Positions 7,784 through 15,866 of a DNA stretch of 19,354 bases are shown here, in pieces. Made by a program: the position numbers and the translations under genes. Every line of letters begins with the position of its first letter. The first letter of the stretch is position 1. Source of the stretch: an uncultured Clostridia bacterium (GTDB lineage: Bacteria; Bacillota; Clostridia; Oscillospirales; Acutalibacteraceae). The notes under the pieces are model-generated. The model was not told the origin of the DNA, did no database searches, and saw only the letters and a list, made by a program, of their open reading frames with translations. Location of the stretch: assembly GCA_937912175.1 (NCBI GenBank), contig CALDOU010000040.1, positions 1-19,354 on the forward strand, given 5' to 3'.

Positions 7784-7832
7784 GTAAAGTAACTACTTAC
7801 ATACCTAAAATAAATATTTAAAATTTTATGTA

Positions 7833-8276
7833 TTAAAAATACACTCCGTGATTTTCCAATTCACCTAAAATATCTTCGCCCTCCAAGTCGACATTAGAAG
7901 GTGTTACAACATAGGTATCGGTAGAAACTTTTTTGATTTTTCCGCCATTGGCATATGCAACGCCACTTAAAAAATCTATTATTCTTCTGGATTCCGCTTT
8001 AACAACCTCTTCTAAATTCATGACCACAGTATTCATTTTTAAAAGCTCATCAGCTATATTCTTTATATCTTCACCAAACTTTTCCGGTTTTGATAAAACC
8101 ACCTTGACTTTGGATGACGAGTGTAAACTTAAAACTCTGTTTGAATTTTTTTTATCTTTATTTTTATAGCGAACAGCATTATCTTCATAAGCTTCGTCTT
8201 GTTCTTCATAATCATCTTCGTAATATTCTTCCGAAGGTGCCCACATTTCTTTGAATTTTTCTACTAATCCTGCCAT
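7833..8276 (-). CDS. sepF: SepF, FtsZ-anchoring cell division protein
   Basis: SepF bundles and tethers FtsZ to the membrane at the division site. The protein has an N-terminal membrane helix (MAGLVEKFKEMW), an acidic tyrosine-rich linker (about 18-40), then the DUF552 fold from KVKVVLSKPEKFGEDI through VVMNLEEV and RRIIDFLSGVAYANGG to the C-terminus. Length 147 is normal. The ATG at 8276 is chosen over the ATG at 8292-8294 because the sequence ATGAGGAGGAATTTT contains the Shine-Dalgarno AGGAGG, 9 bases before the 8276 start, and MAGLVEKF is the family's usual N-terminus. A strong promoter lies upstream at 8374-8402. It is first in the sepF-divIVA-ileS-lspA block. Confidence 0.94.
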   Translation of the reverse strand: MAGLVEKFKEMWAPSEEYYEDDYEEQDEAYEDNAVRYKNKDKKNSNRVLSLHSSSKVKVVLSKPEKFGEDIKNIADELLKMNTVVMNLEEVVKAESRRIIDFLSGVAYANGGKIKKVSTDTYVVTPSNVDLEGEDILGELENHGVYF

Positions 8277-8341
8277 TTTAAAATTCCTCCTCATTAAATT
8301 TTACCTTTATAAAATATTTAAGTAATATTCATTTAAATGTC

Positions 8342-8363
8342 AGTTATCAAAAATCAGATAACT
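8342..8363 (-). promoter_or_regulatory. Small hairpin in the sepF leader
   Basis: AGTTATC (8342-8348) and GATAACT (8357-8363) form a 7-bp stem with an 8-base loop, just downstream of the predicted sepF transcription start. There is no T run. It could be an RNA-stabilising stem, an operator, or chance in AT-rich DNA. Confidence 0.3.
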
Positions 8364-8373
8364 TTACATTATT

Positions 8374-8402
8374 ATTATTATATTTTTTACAGTGTATGTC
8401 AA
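8374..8402 (-). promoter_or_regulatory. Sigma-A promoter for sepF
   Basis: On the minus strand a perfect -35 TTGACA (8397-8402), then 17 bases and AATAAT (8374-8379). A TATAAT is also present at 8377-8382 but only 14 bases away. The predicted leader is about 90 bases. Confidence 0.65.
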
Positions 8403-8432
8403 CATCAAATTTGTTTTTTTACCAAAAAAATC

Positions 8433-8494
8433 AAAAAAACGTTCCAACTAATAAATATTATTCATAATATTTATGTTTATAGGATCGTTTTTTT
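8433..8494 (-). terminator. Long hairpin terminator at the end of the miaB-mutSL operon
   Basis: The outer stem AAAAAACGTTCC (8434-8445) pairs with GGATCGTTTTTT (8482-8493) with one mismatch. An inner perfect 10-bp stem ATAAATATTA/TAATATTTAT (8451-8460, 8465-8474) has a TTCA loop. T tracts flank both ends, so it should act in both directions. It lies 23 bases after the HlyD-like gene. Confidence 0.8.
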
Positions 8495-8516
8495 AAATAT
8501 TATTATTGTAATTTGT

Positions 8517-9782
8517 TTAAGATACACATTTTCCATCAAATAAATTAACGCCTTTGGTAACCACATAGTCACCCAATTGAAGATATTTATCATTAGCAGC
8601 TTCTTCCGAAGTATAAGAACAAATAATACTTTCTCCCCAAAAAATAGGATTTATTTTTTTGAATTTCAAATATTTATCGCACTTTACATATACTCCGAAA
8701 ATCTCATTTCCTTCGGAATCCAAACTTTTATGGACTGCACTCTTGTTTAATTTTAATCCCGAATATTCATTTAAAATAATTTTTATATTTTCCTTTCTTA
8801 TACATGCCAAACCTTTATTCATATAATTACAAGAAATAACAATTATATAATCTTTTGAATTTGCTTTTGGAACTATCAATTTTACCAAACAAGGAATATT
8901 TTGAATATAATCTTGTAGTGGCATATTTACAATAACCTCATCGTTCACATGAATTTTCCGGCAATCTTCCTCATTTATGACACAAACCATATACCACATT
9001 TCCGATTTTATTATTTTACCCAATTGGTGTACATCGGTAGGTTTATAAAAATTATTGTTTATTTCTTCAAAATTCAAATTTTCAAAATCAGAAGTTAATA
9101 TATTTTTATAATCCGTAAAACCTTCATAACCATCAATATAGGTTATAAAATCCCCGGATTCCGGTGAAGTTATATTGGAGATGCTTTTAGAAAAAGAAGA
9201 ATTTAATTCAGATTTTTCTTTGTTCAAATCTTTTATCTTATTTTCCAAATTAACATCTTTGCCCATTATAATTTCTCGTTCATTTAACAAGTAAAGTATT
9301 TTTTCTCTGTAATTTTTGGAATCCAAAAGCTTTATATCTCCCAAGGAAATCAACAAATTTTTAATCTCATCATTTATTTGGTTATTAATAAAGTTGATTC
9401 CTTTTGCAATATTATATTTTGAAAAATTTAGCTTTTCCAAAATTTCAAGCTCTCTGTTCAAATTATCTATCTTATAGCTCGCTTTGGCATCCTCAGGCGA
9501 ACTGTAGACTTCAGCAATGACCCCGTTTTTTGATACTTTTTCACCATCGCTTATAAGGTATTTTAAATTTCCGGAATTATATGACTGATTTTCCAATATA
9601 AACTCGTCTCTTACTGCAATACCCGTGGTTTCAATTATGCTTTTGGCTTCCCCTCTTTCTACCAGCCGAGTTTCTATCCCCCAAAATTTTCGAATACCAA
9701 AATTATATATAAGCCAAACAGATATGCTTATACCTACAAACCCAAATATTATTTTTTTAATATTTAAACGATGTTTTTTCAT
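8517..9782 (-). CDS. HlyD/membrane-fusion-like single-pass envelope protein
   Basis: A 421-residue protein with one N-terminal membrane anchor (about 9-27) and a large extracytoplasmic part. The half-motif GNLKYLISDGEKVSKNGVIAEVY (71-93, abbreviated: lysine-less barrel with DGE-V turn) is a biotinyl-lipoyl-like strand pair as in HlyD-type adaptors. A helical coiled-coil region (about 98-200) follows, then a C-terminal beta domain ending in GDYVVTKGVNLFDG, the other typical barrel half. Similar proteins annotated HlyD-family sit near sepF in Clostridia, with no transporter partner next to them; none is here either, so an export role is unproven and an envelope or division role is possible. Start ATG has AAGGG 6-7 bases upstream, 21 bases after miaA. 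Last gene of the operon. Confidence 0.75.
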   Translation of the reverse strand: MKKHRLNIKKIIFGFVGISISVWLIYNFGIRKFWGIETRLVERGEAKSIIETTGIAVRDEFILENQSYNSGNLKYLISDGEKVSKNGVIAEVYSSPEDAKASYKIDNLNRELEILEKLNFSKYNIAKGINFINNQINDEIKNLLISLGDIKLLDSKNYREKILYLLNEREIIMGKDVNLENKIKDLNKEKSELNSSFSKSISNITSPESGDFITYIDGYEGFTDYKNILTSDFENLNFEEINNNFYKPTDVHQLGKIIKSEMWYMVCVINEEDCRKIHVNDEVIVNMPLQDYIQNIPCLVKLIVPKANSKDYIIVISCNYMNKGLACIRKENIKIILNEYSGLKLNKSAVHKSLDSEGNEIFGVYVKCDKYLKFKKINPIFWGESIICSYTSEEAANDKYLQLGDYVVTKGVNLFDGKCVS

Positions 9783-9803
9783 ATTTTTCCCTTAATTTTA
9801 TGA

Positions 9804-10742
9804 TTATATTTCAGTAAAACCGGATTTTTCTACGATTTTACAAGCTTCTTTTACCACATAGCTGAAATCACTATAATCATCAATATAAATCCAGTTTATT
9901 TCTTCATCTCTTTTAAACCATGTGAGTTGCCTTTTGGCATATCTTCGAGTTGCCTGCTTTAAGTTTTCGCAAGCTTCTTCTTTGGTAATCGCTCCGTTTA
10001 TACAAGGGATTAACTCTTTATAGCCTATAGCACCTTGAGCGGTTTTGCTCACATCAAGCTTATTTACTTTTCTTACTTCTTCCAAAATTCCCTCTTCAAA
10101 CATTTCGTCTACACGAGCATTTATTTTACTGTACAAAATATCCCTGTTTCTATAATTGAGCCCTATTTTGCAAACCCTGTAAATAGGTTCAGAAAATTTT
10201 GATTTCTTAGTTTGTTCAGATATAGGATACCCCGAAGTATAAAAAAATTCAATGGCTCTTTTTAATCTTTTTGTGTTATTAACATGAATTTTTTGGGCAC
10301 TTTCGGGGTCAATTTTTTGAAGCATAGAAAATAAAGTACTGTTATCTATCCCGGATAAATCCACCTTCAAGGAATCGTTAATATTATCTTCAAATTTTAT
10401 ATTTTTTAAAAGCGAATCGATATAAAGCCCTGTTCCACCAACTAAAAACGGAAGTTTTTTATTTTTATAAATTTTTTCAATATATTCACGAGCCAAATCC
10501 GTAAATTTAGCCACACTGAATTCTTCCGTTACTGAAATCTCACTCACTAAATAATGTTTTACTGCATTCATTTGTTCCATAGAGGGTTTTGCGGTGGAAA
10601 TCTCAAATTCTTTATATATTTGCATAGAATCCCCGGAAACAACTTCGCCGCAATATTTTAAAGCGAGTTCTGTTGCTAACTTTGTTTTTCCCGAAGCAGT
10701 CGGTCCGACAACACACACCAACGGTATTTTAGGATTAGACAT
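9804..10742 (-). CDS. miaA: tRNA dimethylallyltransferase
   Basis: Transfers an isopentenyl group from dimethylallyl diphosphate to N6 of A37 in tRNAs reading UNN codons, making i6A, the substrate of MiaB encoded in the same operon. Visible marks are the P-loop GPTASGKT (13-20), SGDSMQIYKEFEISTAKP with D38, VGGTGLYIDSL, and a C-terminal QATRRYAKRQLTWFKRD element. The 312-residue length is normal. The ATG at 10742 is chosen over the upstream ATG at 10811: AAGGA lies 9 bases before it, it gives the canonical N-terminus, and it starts four bases after the mutL stop, indicating translational coupling. Confidence 0.96.
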   Translation of the reverse strand: MSNPKIPLVCVVGPTASGKTKLATELALKYCGEVVSGDSMQIYKEFEISTAKPSMEQMNAVKHYLVSEISVTEEFSVAKFTDLAREYIEKIYKNKKLPFLVGGTGLYIDSLLKNIKFEDNINDSLKVDLSGIDNSTLFSMLQKIDPESAQKIHVNNTKRLKRAIEFFYTSGYPISEQTKKSKFSEPIYRVCKIGLNYRNRDILYSKINARVDEMFEEGILEEVRKVNKLDVSKTAQGAIGYKELIPCINGAITKEEACENLKQATRRYAKRQLTWFKRDEEINWIYIDDYSDFSYVVKEACKIVEKSGFTEI

Positions 10743-10746
10743 AAAA

Positions 10747-12738
10747 CTATATCCTTCCAAATTGTTTTTCGATAAATTTTTTGCTAAATGAAATAAATAT
10801 GGGTCTTCCATGAGGGCAATATTTTATTTCGGGATTTTGAATTAATCGATTAATAAGCACCGTAATTTCTTCTTTGGAGCTGTTTTTTCCGCCTTTAACC
10901 GCTGCACGGCATGCAATATTATGGTAAAACCAATCTAACTTTTTGGTATCTGTATTTTTTTGATTGTTTGCCATATGTTCCGCCATCTCTAAAATCGAAT
11001 CTGAAATTTCCTCAGGGGTAATATACATAGGAACACTACGCACTATAACCGTCCCCATTCCAAAGTTTTCCACTGAAAATCCGGCCTTGGAAAACAACTC
11101 AAGATTTTCTATCACCGCATTATATTCATTCTTTTCCAAAGATACAACTTTCGGCTCAATTAAAAGCTGTGAATTATCATTATTATTTTCGTTATTTTTT
11201 AGATTTTCAAATATTATTCTTTCATGAGCAGCGTGTTTATCGACCAAAACAAGTTCTTCATCACATTCAACAAGAATATAGCACTTAAAAATTTCACCTA
11301 TAATTTTAATGTTACGTTTTTCACTACTCTGCGGTAAACTTAAATCATTCGATTCTTTTTCGATTGTATTTTCTTGTAGCGTACTTAAAGGTAATATCGG
11401 TGAGGTGTTTAAAACCGACTTTTCAAAATTCGGTTTTATCGTTTCCGAATTTAATTTTGAAACACCACTTAAATTATTTGTTTCCGGATTTTCAATTTTT
11501 TCATATGAATTTTTTTCGGTCATTAATGTTTTTTTATCAAAATAATTCTGAGTTTCACATGCGGAGTTTAAAGTTTTAAAAGAATTATCGGGGATGTCTT
11601 TTACTGTATTTTGATCAGGTTTAAAATTGTTATTTTTCATCAAAGAGCCAAAATCCATGTTTTTAAAACTGTCTTTTAAAACAAGCGGATTTGAAAAACC
11701 GTTTGAGCTAGGCTTGTTATAAACCTCAAACCCTGAAAACTTACTTTTATCTTCCGCCATTAACGCCGACCTGGCTCCGTAATAAATAGCTTCAAAAATA
11801 TCTTTTTCATTTAAAAATTTAACTTCGGTTTTGGAAGGGTGCACGTTAACGTCAACCAATTCCGGCGCTATTTCAATATAAATTACACAATAAGGAAATT
11901 TTCCTACCATAATTGAATTTTTAAAAGCCTCTTCCAAAGCACAAGTACCCAATTTGCTTTTTATATATCTTCCGTTAATGAAAAAATTTTGCATAGTTCG
12001 AGTGGATTTTGCAAAGGTAGGCTTGCTTATAAAGCCCGTTATTTTCACATGATTTAATTCATACTTTACAGGTATCATTCCCTTAAAAAACTCTTTACCA
12101 TACACACAATATATTGCAGAAGAAATTTTGGAATCCCCCGGAGTGTTTAAAACTACTTTCCCCTCTCTTATAAATTTAAAAGATATCTCCGGATGAGAAA
12201 GCGCAATCTTGTCAATTACCCCGGCGCAAAAATTAGCTTCCGAAACGTCTTTTTTTAAAAATTTCATTCTTGCGGGAGTGTTATAAAATAAATCTCTTAC
12301 AATAATTGTTGTGCCGTCAGAACATCCGATATCCTCAAAAATACCGGGTATACCACCGTTTATATAGTAATGAGTCCCTTCAAATTCATCTTTTGTTTTT
12401 GTTATTACCTCGGTTTTGGAAACTGCACAGATTGAAGCTAAAGCCTCTCCACGAAATCCCAAGGAATTGATATTATTAAGGTCATCTGCTGCTTTTAATT
12501 TACTGGTAGCATGACGAAGAAAAGCATTTTTTACATCATCTTTATATATTCCGCTGCCGTTATCCGAAACTTTTATCAGCTTAACTCCCCCGTTTTTTAT
12601 TTCAACGGTTATTTTAGTGGCACCGGAATCAATGGAATTTTCCAAAAGTTCTTTTAAAACCGAAGACGGACGCTCAACCACCTCACCCGCCGCAATAAGT
12701 TGTGCGATATGCTTATTTAAGACATTAATCCTTTTCAT
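10747..12738 (-). CDS. mutL: DNA mismatch repair protein MutL
   Basis: GHKL-type ATPase that couples MutS mismatch recognition to strand incision. The N-terminal ATPase is clear: IAAGEVVERPSSVLKELLEN with catalytic E30 and N34, DNGSGI with D59, RHATSK, and GFRGEALASI. A long variable linker (about 335-470) is rich in N, S and K. The C-terminal dimerisation/endonuclease domain carries DKHA-x2-E-x4-E starting at D500, ACRAAVK at about 609-615, and CPHGRP at 641-646, the metal-site motifs of endonuclease-type MutL. Nicking activity is therefore expected, as in organisms without MutH. The 663-residue length is typical. AAGGAG lies 8 bases before the ATG; mutS ends 30 bases upstream. Confidence 0.97.
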   Translation of the reverse strand: MKRINVLNKHIAQLIAAGEVVERPSSVLKELLENSIDSGATKITVEIKNGGVKLIKVSDNGSGIYKDDVKNAFLRHATSKLKAADDLNNINSLGFRGEALASICAVSKTEVITKTKDEFEGTHYYINGGIPGIFEDIGCSDGTTIIVRDLFYNTPARMKFLKKDVSEANFCAGVIDKIALSHPEISFKFIREGKVVLNTPGDSKISSAIYCVYGKEFFKGMIPVKYELNHVKITGFISKPTFAKSTRTMQNFFINGRYIKSKLGTCALEEAFKNSIMVGKFPYCVIYIEIAPELVDVNVHPSKTEVKFLNEKDIFEAIYYGARSALMAEDKSKFSGFEVYNKPSSNGFSNPLVLKDSFKNMDFGSLMKNNNFKPDQNTVKDIPDNSFKTLNSACETQNYFDKKTLMTEKNSYEKIENPETNNLSGVSKLNSETIKPNFEKSVLNTSPILPLSTLQENTIEKESNDLSLPQSSEKRNIKIIGEIFKCYILVECDEELVLVDKHAAHERIIFENLKNNENNNDNSQLLIEPKVVSLEKNEYNAVIENLELFSKAGFSVENFGMGTVIVRSVPMYITPEEISDSILEMAEHMANNQKNTDTKKLDWFYHNIACRAAVKGGKNSSKEEITVLINRLIQNPEIKYCPHGRPIFISFSKKFIEKQFGRI

Positions 12739-12768
12739 TTGAAAAACTCCTTCAGGGTAATCAAAAAA

Positions 12769-15396
12769 CTAAATTTTATTTGCAATATTAATAAGATCGT
12801 AAAGTATGTTCATTGACTCTATCGGGGTTAAAACACTCACATCCAATTTTTTCAATTTTTCCGTTATTTCACTGTTTTGAGCACATAAGCTTGAAAAATT
12901 AATTTGCATTTCATCCTGGCAGTCATTGGGCTTTTTGAAAGACGATTTTGTGTTTTTCCCCGTTTCCAGACTTTTTAATATTTCTTTGGCTCTTAAGATT
13001 ATTGAATTGGGAAGGCCCGCCAACTTTGCCACTTCTATTCCGTAACTGTCATCAACGGCACCCGGAACTATTCTTCTTAAGAATGTAATATCATCACCGT
13101 TTCGCTTAACAGCAATATTATAATTTTTTATATTGCCGAAGTTTTCCGTAACGGAAGTCAACTCGTGATAGTGGGTTGCAAAAAGAGTTTTCGCCCCAAG
13201 CTTTTTCTTGTCCGCAACATATTCTAAAACAGACCTTGCAATGCTCATTCCGTCAAAAGTGGACGTTCCACGTCCTATTTCATCTAAAATCAACAAACTT
13301 TCAGACGTGGCTTTTTTTACAATTTCAGCCACCTCATTCATTTCTACCATAAAAGTTGATTGTCCTGCGGCTAAATCATCCGAAGCACCGATCCTTGTAA
13401 AAATATTATCAACTATTCCGATTTGAGCTTCTTTTGCAGGAACGAAGCTTCCTATTTGAGCCATAAGGACTATTAGTGCAGTTTGACGCATATATGTTGA
13501 CTTCCCGGCCATATTAGGTCCCGTAATAATGGCAACCATATTCTCACCATTGTCTAAAACGGTGTTATTCGGAACAAAAGGTAAGCTTTTAAGAAGAGAT
13601 TCAACAACGGGGTGCCTGCCTTCTTTAATAATTATTTTTCCTTCGGAGTTTATTGAAGGTTTTACATAATCGTTGGAACTTGCCACCTCTGCAAGTGCTC
13701 TTATAACGTCCAACTTAGCAATTATATTTGCCACTTTTATAATCTTAGGCAAATTTTCCGCAACTTTAATTCTGACAGATTCAAATATTCGATATTCAGT
13801 TTCGTTGATTTTATCACGAGCATATAAAATTCGAGACTCCAAATCTTTTAATTCTTGTGTGATAAACCGCTCACAGTTAGTCAGCGTTTGCTTTCTTATA
13901 TAATCACTTGGAACTTTATCTTTAAACGCATTTGAAACTTCAATATAATACCCAAAAACACGATTGTATCCAACTTTTAACTTGGCTATTCCCGTTTTTT
14001 CTCTTTCACGCTGTTCGATTTCAGCTATAATATTTTTTCCGCCGTTCATATCTTTCCTAAGATCATCGACTTCGGAACTATACCCCTCTTTAATTATTCC
14101 GCCTTCTTTAACCGAAAACGGGGGCTCGTCCACAATGGCATCTTCAATTAACATATAAACATCTTTTAAAAGTTCCATGTTTTCACACATTTCCTTCAAA
14201 AGAACGGCATTCGCTTTGTAAAGATAAAATTTTATTTCGGGTAATTTAGAAAGCGTAGATGATAACGATTTAAGGTCGCGTCCCCCGGCCGAACCATATG
14301 TTATTTTAGTCATAACTCTTTCAATGTCATGCACTCCGGAAAGGAGCCCACCTATTTCATCACGTAAAATAATATTTTCAACTAATTCACCTATGGCTTC
14401 TTGTCGATTTAGAATTTTTTCAATATTTAAAAGCGGACGTTCAACCCAAGAACGAAGCATACGTTTGCCCATTGCTGTTTTTGTTTTATCCAATATCCAC
14501 AAAAGCGAGCCTTTCTTGGTTTTGGAACGCATTGTTTCCATTAATTCCAAATTACGAACGGTGTTTAGATCCAACCCCATATATTCCGAACTATTATAAC
14601 AAGATATGCTTCCTATTCTTTCCAAACCGATTTTTTGAGTATTTTTAAGATAATCAAATAAATTTCCTATACATCTTACGGCATAAGACTTTTCAAAAAT
14701 TTTTATTTTTTCAATATCTGACTCATCGAAATTAGATAGTACACTTTGCTTGCTTTCCTCCAAGGATATATCCTTTTCCAAAACTTCAATTCTACAAGAA
14801 AGCTTTTCTTTGATAAACGGTTTAAGAAGTTCAAAAAATTTAATATTACCGCCAACCAAAATTTCTTTTGGACTGAATTTCCCCAATTCATTCTTAAGGC
14901 TACTGATTATTTCATCCGAACTCCCCACAAACTCCGTAACTTTAAGCTCGCCCGTGGAAATATCACAAAACCCTATTCCCGAAACATCGGATTTTTCAGA
15001 AACAAAAACCGAACAAATATAATTATTTTTAGATTCATCCAGCATACTTTCTTCCATGACCGTACCGGGGGTAATGACTCTTACTACCTCTCTTTTTACA
15101 AGCCCTTTGGCAGTAGCCGGGTTTTCAATTTGGTCACACATTGCTATTTTATATCCCTTGGATACCAGCCTTGCAATATACGCTTCACAACTATGATAAG
15201 GAATACCGCACATAGGAGCTCGTTCTTTTTGACCATAATCTTTACCCGTCAAAGTTAAATCCAGTTCTTCGGAAACCAATTTAGCATCTTCAAAAAACAT
15301 TTCATAAAAATCACCAAGCCGAAAGAACAGTATACTATCCTTATGCTGTTCTTTTATGCTCATATATTGGCGCATCATCGGTGAAATTTCTGCCAT
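12769..15396 (-). CDS. mutS: DNA mismatch repair protein MutS
   Basis: Binds base mismatches and small loops and recruits MutL. The mismatch-wedge motif GDFYEMF is at 28-34 (F30, E32). Connector, lever and clamp domains follow, including TPGTVMEES at 109-117. The ATPase carries Walker A GPNMAGKST (626-634), signature TFMVEMNE (681-688), Walker B LLILDEIGRGTSTFDG with D705-E706, and the ATHYHEL switch histidine near 741-743. The C-terminal region has QINF near 820, a possible sliding-clamp contact. At 875 residues it is full-length. The Shine-Dalgarno is weak (GTGAG, 9 bases before ATG), so translation may be modest. It lies 44 bases after ricA and 30 before mutL. Confidence 0.98.
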   Translation of the reverse strand: MAEISPMMRQYMSIKEQHKDSILFFRLGDFYEMFFEDAKLVSEELDLTLTGKDYGQKERAPMCGIPYHSCEAYIARLVSKGYKIAMCDQIENPATAKGLVKREVVRVITPGTVMEESMLDESKNNYICSVFVSEKSDVSGIGFCDISTGELKVTEFVGSSDEIISSLKNELGKFSPKEILVGGNIKFFELLKPFIKEKLSCRIEVLEKDISLEESKQSVLSNFDESDIEKIKIFEKSYAVRCIGNLFDYLKNTQKIGLERIGSISCYNSSEYMGLDLNTVRNLELMETMRSKTKKGSLLWILDKTKTAMGKRMLRSWVERPLLNIEKILNRQEAIGELVENIILRDEIGGLLSGVHDIERVMTKITYGSAGGRDLKSLSSTLSKLPEIKFYLYKANAVLLKEMCENMELLKDVYMLIEDAIVDEPPFSVKEGGIIKEGYSSEVDDLRKDMNGGKNIIAEIEQREREKTGIAKLKVGYNRVFGYYIEVSNAFKDKVPSDYIRKQTLTNCERFITQELKDLESRILYARDKINETEYRIFESVRIKVAENLPKIIKVANIIAKLDVIRALAEVASSNDYVKPSINSEGKIIIKEGRHPVVESLLKSLPFVPNNTVLDNGENMVAIITGPNMAGKSTYMRQTALIVLMAQIGSFVPAKEAQIGIVDNIFTRIGASDDLAAGQSTFMVEMNEVAEIVKKATSESLLILDEIGRGTSTFDGMSIARSVLEYVADKKKLGAKTLFATHYHELTSVTENFGNIKNYNIAVKRNGDDITFLRRIVPGAVDDSYGIEVAKLAGLPNSIILRAKEILKSLETGKNTKSSFKKPNDCQDEMQINFSSLCAQNSEITEKLKKLDVSVLTPIESMNILYDLINIANKI

Positions 15397-15440
15397 ATTA
15401 CAACACTCACTTTAATACATTATAATTTTAATCATTTTTA

Positions 15441-15848
15441 TTAACATCCCGAACAACTTTGACAGCTACCCGTACATGTTTGATTGTTTTCCAAATTAAT
15501 GTTATATGGATCTTCTCCGGAAGCGGAACTGTTTATTATAAAACTTATATCTTTAAGCATTTTTTCAAATTTTTGTTTTGCTTCATTATATACTTTCATA
15601 TTTTCATTTTGCATGATTTTATTATAAAATTCACCTATGGATAAATTAAGTTCATCAATCTTTTTTTGATCAACGGTCTCTTTGGAAATTTCATTATTTA
15701 TTGAAACTTTTTTTAAATTAAATTCTTCAATCATTTTCTGGAGTTCTTTATCGCACTCCACATTTTGTTCTTTAATTTTATACTCGATATAATCTTCGCT
15801 TTGCTGAATTGCCGCTCCTAATTCTCTTGCCAGTGTTATTACTTCCAT
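15441..15848 (-). CDS. ricA: YlbF/YmcA-family (RicA-like) Fe-S regulator protein
   Basis: A 135-residue helical protein of the YlbF/YmcA family. In B. subtilis RicA (YmcA), RicF (YlbF) and RicT (YaaT) form a complex that binds Fe-S clusters and acts in RNA processing with RNase Y. The helical body (1-105) ends in a flexible tail with four cysteines C125, C129, C132 and C135 (C-x3-C-x2-C-x2-C), suited to a metal or Fe-S cluster. Context favours RicA over RicF: B. subtilis has miaB(ymcB)-ymcA-cotE-mutS-mutL, and here miaB-this gene-mutS-mutL. GGAG lies 7 bases before the ATG, 18 bases after miaB. The exact paralogue assignment is inferred from synteny. Confidence 0.82.
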   Translation of the reverse strand: MEVITLARELGAAIQQSEDYIEYKIKEQNVECDKELQKMIEEFNLKKVSINNEISKETVDQKKIDELNLSIGEFYNKIMQNENMKVYNEAKQKFEKMLKDISFIINSSASGEDPYNINLENNQTCTGSCQSCSGC

Positions 15849-15866
15849 TTTTTATCTCCTTTATTT

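Noticed and set aside
7784..7800. AAGTA-GT-TACTT inverted repeat between sepF and divIVA as terminator
   Set aside because: The stem is only 5 bp with a 2-base loop and has no T tract.
10743..10811. Longer miaA start at 10811
   Set aside because: It would overlap mutL by 65 bases and precede the canonical N-terminus; the ATG at 10742 has AAGGA at the right distance.
14746..15258. 170-codon open frame on the + strand
   Set aside because: It lies wholly antisense to mutS, which has all family motifs; no ribosome site or recognisable protein.
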